64,000 bases of DNA. It comes from Heliopora coerulea (lineage: Eukaryota > Cnidaria > Anthozoa > Scleralcyonacea > Helioporidae). This document shows, piece by piece, positions 45,033-55,834 of the stretch (positions are counted from its first letter, which is position 1; each line of letters begins with the position of its first letter). The DNA is taken from positions 372,001 to 436,000 of the forward strand of contig JASJOG010000135.1 in assembly GCA_030142905.1 (NCBI GenBank), given 5' to 3'. The notes under the pieces are model-generated. The model had not been told where the DNA came from. It did not search any database and worked only from the letters and a program-made list of their open reading frames with translations. The translations under genes were made by a program, and so were the position numbers.

Positions 45033-48000
45033 ATGACGTATTTTTACGAAAATCGAGCCACGTTCAGGAATGGAAACCAAATTTGGTCGAAATATTTTCG
45101 CTTGTTTACATACTGGTTAAGTTTCGCAGCTCTGGTTGGTTTGTATGTCCCCGTTCACGCACGGTCGAGAGTAGTCAGCCGAAAGAGCGACGGAGACGAG
45201 TTCTCGAACCCTTCTATGACTTCAAAACGACGAGGAGACTGCACACAGTTCCAAGCGCGATGTATCAAAGATCTTGACCAAAGTTGCAGATTCTGTAAAT
45301 GTAATCTTGGCAACGAAACGTATCGCTTCGATTTAAAAACATGTGTCTCTGGTGAACATTTGGATAACTATACCGGTAAGTGTGTGTGTGTTTGTGTGTG
45401 TACAAAATAGAGAAACATAAATAAATTAACAGAAAGAGTCGCTAACCATCCATTGTGTGCTATTCGGCATCTGCAACTGTGTGTGTAAGCTGACAACGAA
45501 AATTGTGATAAACTTTCGAATTTCAGCTGCATTTGTGTAGCCAGGTACAGCTCTTCGGGGTACATCCTTTTAGGTGTTTCTGATCAGCTTTACATACCAA
45601 TTTTTAACTCAAAAGTTGACCTAAAATTGTACCTTTGAAATTATTTGTGCCACCTACATATTCGTAAAACTTAGAACGTAATCGCACGCAACTCCTATCG
45701 ACCATAACTGATGAATCGGGTTCTTTGCGTTCGCTATACTGATTCACCCGATCCAACTGTTTGTTATTAACAAAGTGTTTATTTCCGTGGACCAATTTTA
45801 CTGTCATGGATATTTTTATTTAATGATGACTCGTGATTCGGACAAGAACAGCTGCGGTTCAATCGAGACAGCACAATGTGCCGACCAATGATTGGTTAAC
45901 TATAGAGTTGGGATATAGGATTAAGAATAAGAAGTTGGTGTAGTTCCTTTCCACACCCGAAACTCTAAAATTATTTACACCACATCAACACCAAAGCTTA
46001 AACATGTTTTAACCCTTTCCAGTCCAAGACGTCTCTCCTGATGAGTAAAATCGTGTAGCGTTAGTCAGGGTAAAATAATAAAAAATTTAAATGTTGACGA
46101 AGTAGAGTTAATTCTGTTTCAATGAACATTGCGTTAAAAATCTTGCACTTGCCGCCCATATGTTGGTAGACTTTGGTAAAATCCCTTATCAGCAGCTGAG
46201 TGGACAGCATTGCGTTGTATTTTCACCGCAAATTAGTCCACATTAACTTCGATTTGGGCGCTGTACTCCTAACTCCTTCCGCTTTAAAGTGTCTACTCTT
46301 GACCAATAACCTCGTCTGTTGTTAGTCAGAGTAAAATAACCAAGGTCGGGTACGGACCAAACTGAGTTAGGATGGTATTACACGACATCATTGTTAAAGA
46401 TGATGCAATAACAAGTAATAATAAGTCCCGTCAAGTTTTTGTGCAACAGTCGCTGTGTTGATAATCTTCGTCTTGTGTAACGTCGCCATAAAGTTTGGCT
46501 CTCTCGTTTTTTGCGCCAGTTTAAACTTTGGGACGCGTGCCCAGAATCTTAGACCTTGTGCCATCAAGTTTGGTTGTATAGATGGGAATATTGTAGACGC
46601 ACTGACCAAAATTTTGACATGTATACGAAACAGTAGCGTGCTAAATATCCTGGTATCGCGTGCTTAAATTGGGAGTGTCGGGGCCAAAACTATTGTCGTC
46701 TGAACTGTGCTCCAGAACTACTGTATGTCTACAGTTAAAGTATTCGAATCAATATTTCCCATCATGGTATCTTCTTTCAGTACCTCTTAATCCCTCGAGA
46801 GAAATTTACGTATGACGTAGGTTACTGGTTTAATCCAGCTTAACAAGTGCCAAGACAAGAACAAGCAAAATATTTCATGTGAACTCCAAACAAGCATGAA
46901 CACATTCCAGTGAAGTATGATTTCGAGTGATACGGTATTTCGCTTTACGTTTACTTGAAGATGTTCAGTACGTATTAAACAACGAGTTTAGGTATTCTGA
47001 ACACTGAACTCGATTGACGAGGTCCTGGGTTTGACTGCTGCAAAAATCTACGTTGATTTTATAAAACAGGTGTCAATTTGTCTTTAGTCGAAAAACATGG
47101 ATATGACCTCGAGCGAATTTCCAAGGTTCAGTTCACCTTTTAATAATCGAAGTCGACTTGGTAGATGACATGAGAACGAAGGTTCAGGGGATAGATATTT
47201 TTATCAAAGATTTAAATACGAACAACTGAGTCTTTCAATTGTCGAATGAACATCGGTCATCTCACGATTTTTTGAATGGTTATTTGAAAAGTGCGTTGCG
47301 TAAAAATTATCACAAGTTAGCTCAGCCTGAAAAGCAGCAATTCCCTAAGGACTTACTACATATTCTTAACTGTATACACGATGTGGTGTACTGTACGCCC
47401 AGTCGCGTTAGTGTAGTGCATTACAATTTAGATATTTGTTTTCCGGATGATCATATGACCTTGTTATTTCTAGGTTGTGCTTACAAAGGCTTGAAAGACC
47501 CGCTAAAGGGCTTGATGGATGATAAACTGGCAACACTGGATCTCTCACAAAAGCATAGCAAAGATATCAATGCTCCACTCCATATGTCTTCGGCATTTAG
47601 AATAACGTGTGAAATTGATTCAAATTCAGGATTCCTCAACAAACGCGGGCAATGGACTGCCTTGACCAATCTTAGTGACTCGTTAAAAGTAGACGTTCGC
47701 CGTGATCCTTCTGCCTCATTTCGTCGCTATTTGAATTTGAATGTAAGAAGCCATAAAATATGTATTAGCACTAAAACTGGACGTCGGCTTTTACCATTGT
47801 GCCTTTTTTGTCTATATATTAACAAATATTCCAGAATAAAGTAAATGGTTTGAACCTGGGAGAATCGTGACATGTTTGAGGAAGTCGATCGTCCAGGTTA
47901 GTGTAGTCTTGAGAAAGACTGTTGGTTGAAGTGACTGACGTTTCGACAGCCTTAGCGGCGGTCATCTTCAGAGTCAAAAGGAGAACCTGACATTTACTCT

Positions 48001-50068
48001 CCTTTTGATTCTGAAGATGACCGCCGCTAAGGCTGTCGAAACGTCAGTCACTTCAACCAACTGTCTTTCTCAAGACTACACTAACCTGGACGATCAACTT
48101 CCTCAAACATGTCACAAATATTCCAGAAAACGCAAAGTGTTTGGGACAACATGCGAACACATAGCAATAGTACAGTTGTTCAAAATCAAGTACTTTTTAG
48201 TTTAATCCTTTAGTATCGCTAAACTTAAGTTAAATGTCGTATAAAATGATTGATATTTGGGTAGCAACTGTTCCTTTTTTGATGCAGAAAGTCCTTGAAG
48301 AGAAGAATTTTACAGTCAGTCCACAGCGTTCCGCTAAAAGTTCTCAGTATTTCTCCGAATCAGATGAGATATTTAAAAGCACAGCGCAACTCAACCATAA
48401 ACTAGCAAACAAATCTCGACGTTTTATAATTCTCTTCTTGTTACCTGTGTTTGATCAACGAGTTGTTGGTCTTGTCTTTTTCAGTGGGAGGGTGTCAACA
48501 AGGAATATTTTGGACTTTTGATTAAATTGCAAATTGACTGCAATTCCATGACAGGCGCTGATTTGGAAACCAATTGCTTCTTGTTCAAAACTAAAGGAGA
48601 GCACAGGGGTAAGAAAACAATTCATAAAGAAAGTGCGGTAGTGGAGTAGGTCTTATTAAACAAAACTTTTTTCTCTTGCGAAAAGGACACGTTCAGCTTT
48701 CAAGTTTTATACACAGATTCTAAATGCTTGACGTTCATAATTCTAAATGTTGAATGTTTTAGACCAGATAAAAGACGCACTGCGAGTTTACTTTAACGAT
48801 TTCAAAAACAAGTTACTGTTTACGTTCACTCGCTCAGTAAGTTTGAAAATTAAAGATTTCACAGCTACACAAGCTGACGTGAAGTTTATTCCAAGCAGCA
48901 AGCGTCTTTTTTATCACAAGGAAAACGCTTATCAGTCACGATTTTTCTTTGTGCATTGCTCGTTTTTTCTTGAGTTTTTGAATATTTTATCGAAAATGAA
49001 TTTCGTATGTCGGAGTCAAATGAAAAGTTGTTTTTACTCCACCTAAAGATTCCCATAAGCAATAGGAGGAAACTCACAAAATATCACGACATTTTTTGCC
49101 CGTCAAAATGATGTCAACGTTTTGATTGGCTGACGGTTTTCCTTCCTCAGAATTGTCTCCGGCAAGTTTAAGTTAAACCTACAGAATTTTCTTACATTTT
49201 GCTGACATATAAGCCCTCTGACAACGTGGTATTATTTTATTGATTGAGAGAAAAGTAAAATGAATGTTAGTTCTTCATGCCAAATAGTTCTTGAGGGAAC
49301 TAAAAGGTACGAAACCTAATTATATTGTAAACAATCAATCTTTGTCAACATTCTTGTTTTTGCCATTAGTGTTGTTATTCCATCTGCTAGTACGGCTGTT
49401 CTCGAAAAAACTTTACAGTCAAATGTCAACTCGTTTGATAAACATATGAACCATTGCCAATCTTTTCTGTAATTTTATACTCACTCGTTGTGGTATATCA
49501 CTAAACTCTGTCGTTTACATCTTATTCGTTTGTTTTGTAGTGCAACACAGTTTTCAAGCAAAACTGCTTCGAACATGTTTTAGTGCCAATAGAATTTAAG
49601 AAAATCCTCAAATTTCATCACTAATTCTTTCAGCCTAATTTCACTTTCTGAACCAAGCTAAATTATGAAATCTGAAGTAGACGGTTTATGCAACGAGATT
49701 TAACCACGTTGCCTACTGAACATATTTAAGTATCCCAACCAAAGTTAAACCTTTTATTCAGGTGGACCCCAGGAAAAGAAGTTCACTAAGAAATATAGAT
49801 CTTATTTTGACAGATTTTGAGCAAGAAAATGGCCCTACTGTTATACCGATGTCTAAAATATCTATCAGAAAGTCCAACCAAACGTCAAAACCGAATGTTT
49901 TCGAGGTACGAACGGTAAAATACTTTGTCATTATCCTGTCGTTTTAATTGAGACTAGTGTACTTAGTATATATTAAAGCGAGATATCTTCCTGTATTTAT
50001 TGAAGCACTGTTTGACCTATATTTACAGGAAGCCAAAAATTTATTTAAAAGAATATCTCCCTCTCTCT

Positions 50069-50123
<55 letters not shown>

Positions 50124-50128
50124 TCTCT

Positions 50129-50212
<84 letters not shown>

Positions 50213-52005
50213 TCTGACCATTCCTTTCTCCTCCTCTCGCTTTACTTGTCGGTCCCAATATATCATCACCTGTTTTTTTTGGTTTTTTTTTTGGTTTTTT
50301 TTTTTTTTTTTTTTTTTGGGTAGGCATTCATTACACTTCCAACCAAAAAGGGCAGTACCACAAAAGAGAATGTTGCTGACAATTACACCTACACCGTTCC
50401 ACTCAGTGTTTTGATTGGAGTAGCTGCTGGTGTTGCCTGCGGTGTTTTGGCGATTATTATCTTGGCAGTATATTGTGTGCGATGCCGAACGAGGTATGCC
50501 TAGTCCATGCATATTTTATGTTCATATAGATGCTTCTTGATAAACATTTGGTCTTCCTCTTCCATGCTGGTCGTAGCACGATATACATTACTAATCATTA
50601 AAAAAACAACTTAAAATGAAGAAAACCGTTACAGCACTACACTTCTTTCATCACTGCATGCAACGAACGTATAACAAAAATTGTTTACCACTGCACCTGA
50701 AAAAAAATCCCGATCTTGACCGGCATTTTCCATAACTTTCCTCGACAGGAACTCACAAGAGACCAAAGCAGTGGTTAGCAACGAAGCACCTAAAGGTAAT
50801 ATAGTGTTGGTCAATTTTGTCATTTTGTGCACAAATATTTTTATCTTGAAATATTCATTTTTAAATCAAATAATTTTCATGTAGTTCATTTCACAGCACA
50901 GACAAGATTCAGTTTAATAACTGAATCTTCCCCAGCTCGTCAGATAGAAATGGGCGCTGATGACTATGCCTGTTTGCAAGACAACCGTGGAAGTTTCAAT
51001 CCTTATTGCTCTCTCCGAGAGGATGATGCGGACTTCGTAAGTGTACACTGGGTTTTAAATGTTTTCTCACTCTTTCCCACTCCTACTTCTCGCTCTACTT
51101 CTCTTTTTACTCTTCCTTCTCGTTAACTGTTTGTGTTATTCTTGTCGGTCTTTTTCTCTTTATCCTCCTTTCCCTTCTCGTCCTCCTCCTTCCCGCTCTC
51201 CTTCTGTTTCTACTCTTCCCTCTCCTTCTCCTTCTTATTCTTCTTCGTCTTCCCTTTATCCTCCTCCTTTTCCCTCTTCTCCTTCTTCTCCTCCTTCTAC
51301 TTTTCCTACTACTTTTCCCCCTCCTACTCTTTTTACTCTTGTTTGTCCTTCTCTTTCTTTTTCTCCTTCTCTTTATCCTCTTCCTTATCTCCTTTTCCCT
51401 CTCCTCCCTCTTCTTTTACTTTTTCTTCTTCTCCTACTACTTCACTTCCTCCTTATACTACCTCTTCTTCTTTATCTTGCTTTTCCTTTCTTTTCATGCA
51501 ACCACAACTTCCGCTGATGACAATGCTAAGGCTGCTTTTGTCAGTATGACGATTTGAACTGAATCTGTAACTCGCTTTTTGATTTTGCTTCAGAATATTA
51601 TAAACCAAGTCTTGAAAGAGGCTGCGTCAATGGGTAAGTCCCAAACTCCCTTCAATGATTTACAAAATAGAATGATCTTTTGTAAAACGAACGTAATGTA
51701 TAATTTGTAATTTTCAAGAATCCATGGAACCCTCGTCAGAGCCAAGATATAGCTGCCGTTTGTCAGGAGACCAAACTGTTATTAAAACTGTGGCTCCTCG
51801 ATCATCCAAAACCGACATTATCCCAGTGTATCATGTCCTTGAAGGTCCAGGCGAAGCCAGCGAACCTGACTACGAAGAAGTGGGATCCTCCGACGAAGAA
51901 GATGTCACTGCTGTGGAAAATCTCTTGAAGACTAAACCACCCCTCCCTGGTAGAGAGCATCATGTCTTAGAACAGCCTACTACTGCAGTATACTCTGAGT
52001 GCTAG
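45033..52005 (+). CDS. R5: receptor with Cys-rich domain, a/b module, TM and two ITAM-like motifs
   Basis: Ten exons join in frame to 549 residues: 45033-45375, 47474-47742, 48485-48608, 48763-48836, 49762-49905, 50324-50493, 50749-50795, 50885-51036, 51594-51633, 51719-52005. The start is the first ATG after an in-frame stop, with a hydrophobic stretch at about 21-43 (LFTYWLSFAALVGLYV). Then comes C-x6-C-x7-C-x2-C-x-C-x13-C, one a/b module (115-245, CEIDS core, later W...GLLIKLQIDC), a stalk, and a helix at about 344-369 (PLSVLIGVAAGVACGVLAII) followed by RCRTR. The 152-nt exon 50885-51036 has YACLQDNRGSFNPYCSL (YxxL-x9-YxxL). The last exon has YHVLEGPGEASEPDYEEV (YxxL-x10-YxxV). Exon sizes and phases parallel R4 closely. 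The frame upstream of exon 2 stays open to about 47239, so a longer exon using the poor acceptor at 47320 cannot be excluded. The inferred type is activating. Confidence 0.78.
46010..46080 (-). repeat. TTAA-type MITE-like repeat, copy 7
   Basis: TTAACCCTTTCCAGTCC end, core GCGTTAGTCAGGGTAAAAT. In the first R5 intron. Confidence 0.55.
46288..46345 (-). repeat. TTAA-type MITE-like repeat, copy 8 (partial)
   Basis: Core TTGTTAGTCAGAGTAAAAT, about 210 bp from copy 7 in the same orientation. Confidence 0.45.
47930..47972 (-). ncRNA. Hammerhead ribozyme motif, left arm of palindrome
   Basis: Minus strand: CTGAAGA (fits CUGANGA), stem II GAC-C-GCC / GGC-U-GUC with loop GCTAA, then GAAAC-GTC. GTC is the preferred cleavage triplet. 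Confidence 0.6.
48009..48050 (+). ncRNA. Hammerhead ribozyme motif, right arm of palindrome
   Basis: CTGAAGA at 48011-48017, the same stem II as the left arm, GAAAC at 48038-48042, GTC at 48043-48045. The core is identical to the minus-strand copy. Confidence 0.6.
50055..50320 (+). repeat. (CT)n tract and poly-T directly before the R5 transmembrane exon
   Basis: CT repeats at 50058-50215, then T-runs to 50317, ending at the acceptor GGGTAG used at 50323. Confidence 0.85.
51060..51490 (+). repeat. CCT/CTT pyrimidine tract
   Basis: About 430 bp of almost pure pyrimidine in the R5 intron just after the ITAM exon. Confidence 0.8.
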
Positions 52006-54535
52006 TGCATTAATCTATAACGATCTCCGAGGAGAGTGGAGGATGCAATTTCGTGAACCATGGGTTTGCCAAGGAACTTTGGTTATCCGATCTGAAACCA
52101 GGTTAAATCCTAACTAGAATGATCATGTGAACCTTATGGTGGACACGTTATTGGTCAAGCATCAAATCCTTGCGGCTTATTATGGCGGAAAGATCATCAA
52201 AACTTACCATCCGTTATTCAAAAGCTTTGCTCTCAAAGAGTTCGTTTGCAGATGGGTCGTGATACAGTTTTTTATGCCTTCTTTTCTTTTTCAATGTCGT
52301 TCTTCGCGGTGAACTGACCAACGTTCGCTATTTGGCACGTTCATAATAATGCCATTATTACATCCGTTTCTATTGTTCTCAAAGGGAAATTTAATTCCAA
52401 AAATAATTATTTATACGAACAGGACGGGCCTATTCAGTCAGCCGATTTACTGTGGCAGCAAGATATACTCAATATTAAACTGAAAAGGAGAATTGGTTAA
52501 GTTTAGCTAACTGTAAACCCAAAGGTATTAGTGATTAATATTTACCCTCAGGAGGGTTTCTAAAGTTCTACGGGCCTGTTCTGTGGGACTTCACAAAACA
52601 TCCTTCGGCTTTAGGGGCGTTTAAGCACACACATCTTTCGTGTCATAGTATTTATTCGTTGCGTCTGATAAGATGTTCTGAATTGACCGAACTTTTAGCA
52701 AACAATCTGTTGGAGTATTGTGTTTCGGATACAAATTTCATGAGCATAACCATTCGTTCAAAGATATGTCGCATTCAGTCAGCGTAAGAAAGAAAGATAC
52801 GTATCACACCTGATTCTACTTAACTTGGTATCCTAGTAGGTTTGTGTAAACACCACCCTGTGACACAAGAAAAAAAGAAACCACATTTTGAATGTTTAGT
52901 TCATGACTGATCGGTTATTCCTTGCCAGAGTTCTCGGTCGAATTTCCAATTCACGAACGCAGTCAAATGCTATTACTCATCCGCACAAGTTAAGACGTGC
53001 TCCAGCTGTTTTTCATGATAATACCATTGGTTTAATTTTATATCGTAAACATCAAAGTTGTTGGTATTGTATGTAACATTCGTCTCACATCAACGCTTTT
53101 ACAAACATTCTGTTAGCGTTACACAATAAATAGACTGCTCGACGTCTTTAAATGGCAATGTGGAAGACAATCTCATTATAGAGCAAACCTCGTGTGTCTA
53201 ATAAAGAGCTCTGTGGATTCAGGTTTAACTTCAGCTTCCAAAAATGTTGATTTTAAGGCAGCCTCTTTAACCCTTTTCGGTTCGTATCCGACTTTTTAAT
53301 TTTACTCCAGCTAACGCCAGACAATTTTACTAGTCAAGGGGAGACATCTCGGACAGGAAAGGATTGAAGTGGCAAAAAATCACCGAAGATTTTTGCGTGT
53401 AGATTTACCTCAAAGGTTTGAAATAGTTGACATTCGTTTCATGTATGGATTATCCCAGAGTGTATGTTTTAATATTGACAACATTCATTTGCCATAATCT
53501 ATTCACTACGAGTACTTTATGTAAGTCTAAACTTGTGTTACTTGGGTTTCACTTTTTTAATACGTCATTTACCTCATTTACATTTTCTGTGCAACACTGA
53601 ATAATTTACATTCTTCTGGCCACCCGTAGTAATACATGAATGTTAACACATCAAAACGAAAGACAGAACTAGCAATCTATACAACGGAGAATTTAAGAAA
53701 TGTTTTCTCCACTGTGTTGAGATGCTTCACAGTAGCCTCTGTCCTCTCTTTTGTATTTTAGCGCTAATATTCTCTGACTTAATTCAAATGGATTCTTTGT
53801 TGGTAGTTTTAGATGGGTGTTGTAACAGGTAAACAAGCTTTCTGACGTGCAATTAACTCTCTGAATTCGCTTACAAGTGGGTAGAGAATATTGACCACAT
53901 TAACCTTGGCGACATTGAACAATCTGAATATCATTCAGATTCTCCGACACGACTATATAAACTAAAACATGCACATGTAGACTTAAATGCTTACAAAACA
54001 CACACAAAATTCAAAACAGATAATACTGTTAAAGTGCCCACTTTTTCCAGTACCATTTTGGACTAAATAGACAGCAATTCCGTTTTGGACTCATCTAGGC
54101 ATTAAACTAGCCCTCTAAACAAGCGTTTCATTTAAATTTTTGACAATTTTCGCCGCTTGTTAAACCTTTCACTATGTTATTACTAATCTTATCCAGCAGT
54201 GATAGAATTAAAGAAGGTCTATTTTTTAATGGGTTTTTTTTTTTTGGTTTTTTTTCACCCTCCAACTTCTTTTATTTATTGCGCGACTGGTCCAGGCTAT
54301 TCGTGGCCTCCCGCGTCAATGGAGAAAGAGGGGTGATTTTGCCATTCGTCGTCTTTATTTGATATTGTCTTGGGTTCATCGTAGTGAGAAGAAATGATTA
54401 TAGGTGCAGTACTCTGAGATGCTTGTTGTCGTATGCTGTCTTCTTTTACCTTTACACATAGGCGTACGGGCCAGGGGGACAGGGGGCAACTGTCCCCCCA
54501 AAAAAAATTTAGAGAGGACCAGATTCGAGCAAATA
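52006..54535. other. R5 downstream region
   Basis: No gene seen; one MITE copy at 53268-53368. Otherwise unique, AT-rich sequence. Confidence 0.5.
53268..53368 (+). repeat. TTAA-type MITE-like repeat, copy 9
   Basis: TTAACCCTTTTCGG end, core CTCCAGCTAACGCCAGACAA, GGAAAGGATTGAA end. It is the only recognisable item in 52006-54535. Confidence 0.6.
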
Positions 54536-55834
54536 CAGTTGAACCTGTATATAACGGCCACCCTCGGGACTTTGAAAAGTGGCCGCTTAATACAGGTGGC
54601 CGCTTAATACAGGATGACCGAAAATACTCCATGAGGGGCGACTTGGGCGTGGTCAAATTTCACCAACACCTCATTCAAGAAAAGAATAAGACAAGCAGTA
54701 CTATTTCAAACAATTTGTATGATAAATAAAATATTTAAATGAAAGGTACTAATAACGATAGAATATATAAACCTACTGTCTTAAGGGAAAACAATTCTCT
54801 CGCTAAGAGAAAGACATTTACACTTCTTATTAGACATCGTGGATGAAGTCCGAAAGTAATCGCAGGCTGCGCCTTGAGCAGTATTGTTTGGGTTCAGCTA
54901 AATATTAGAACACATTTATCGCCTTTTTGACAGCTACATCACAAGCGGAAGCTTTGAATGACACTCCGTTGTCGCTACACTGTTACAATTCTGTCTGAAA
55001 TTAAGATGTCTATGGAACTTTTTCACGTAAATTCTTATATTCGCGGTTACCATGCATACATGGGTATTTGGGTGCCGAAAGTCGATGAGTTTTTTGAACT
55101 GAAACGAGAGCCGCAAAATAAATAAGACACGAATGCTGTGGCAGTTGCTCGCCAAAAACGTAAATCAAGATCAACAAGATCTGTTTGCCGTAAGACTGCT
55201 TCAAAACCATATTTTCACCCTAACGCAATGATGGACAATTACGAAGTGATTGGTCCTGTCCCTAAGTTGATGGCATGGCTAACCAAATTTTTGAAACGGC
55301 CAACAAACAGCGGAAAAGTTGTTGTAAAGGGCAAGTGCGTTAACAGAGGTGGAGGTTATGGCCTGGAAATCCCTGCAAGTATACGTTTGAAGGCGATCTA
55401 TTTTCAATCAAATGGCTGAAGAACAACCTAGCTAAAGAGAAGTTTCGAGTAGAGAATAGCGACACCGAACTGCATGCTAACAATCAATAAATGTTATACA
55501 GTGTAGTTATATAGGAAATGTTTTGTTAAATCACAATGTTGACAGATCACTTGAACAGAATAAAGTCCATATAAAATGTGATATGCGTGTTTACCTAAAT
55601 ATTCTCGGGTTTCATTTCGAGGGTGGCCGACTGGCCGCTTAATACAGGTAAAAATAATAACAAAAGACAGACATGGGAGAGGCAAACTGTGGCCGCGGCC
55701 GCTTAATACAGGTGGCCGCTTAATACAGGTAACAAATATAGTATTTCTATAGAAAAAAAATCGGGACTTTGAAAACTGGCCGCTTAATAGAGGGTGGCCG
55801 CTTAATACAGGGCCGTTATATACAGGTTCGACTG
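54536..55834. mobile_element. pogo/Tigger-like DNA transposon, about 1.3 kb
   Basis: Inverted ends CAGTTGAACCTGTATATAAC and GTTATATACAGGTTCGACTG (about 24 bp in all, one mismatch) are flanked by TA on both sides (54534-54535, 55835-55836), as for Tc1/mariner-pogo elements. Sub-terminal GTGGCCGCTTAATACAG is repeated at both ends. One broken ORF lies inside. Intergenic between R5 and R6. Confidence 0.7.
55138..55490 (+). pseudogene. Broken ORF inside the pogo-like transposon
   Basis: The frame 55138-55419 (no ATG at its start) reads FHPNAMMDNYEVIGPVPKLM, then KCVNRGGGYGLEIP, and breaks. A second frame continues TFEGDLFSIKWLKNNLAKEK and ends at 55488-55490. One frameshift near 55375-55385 would join them. 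I do not recognise it as a DDE transposase. It may be a passenger gene fragment or a very diverged transposon ORF. Confidence 0.4.

Larger units (their letters stand above)
47881..48103. repeat. Near-perfect palindrome of two hammerhead-bearing arms
   Basis: 47881-47984 and 47999-48103 are inverted copies of about 100 bp with only a few differences, separated by 14 bp. Each arm contains a full hammerhead core. It lies in the R5 intron between exons a and b. There is no ORF. Confidence 0.75.

Noticed and set aside
47239..47473. Open frame upstream of R5 exon a
   Set aside because: Same frame as the exon but no good acceptor; the TTATTTCTAG acceptor at 47473 matches family exon size. Kept only as an alternative.
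49944..50512. Arg-Glu repeat frames
   Set aside because: Translations of the (CT)n tract.
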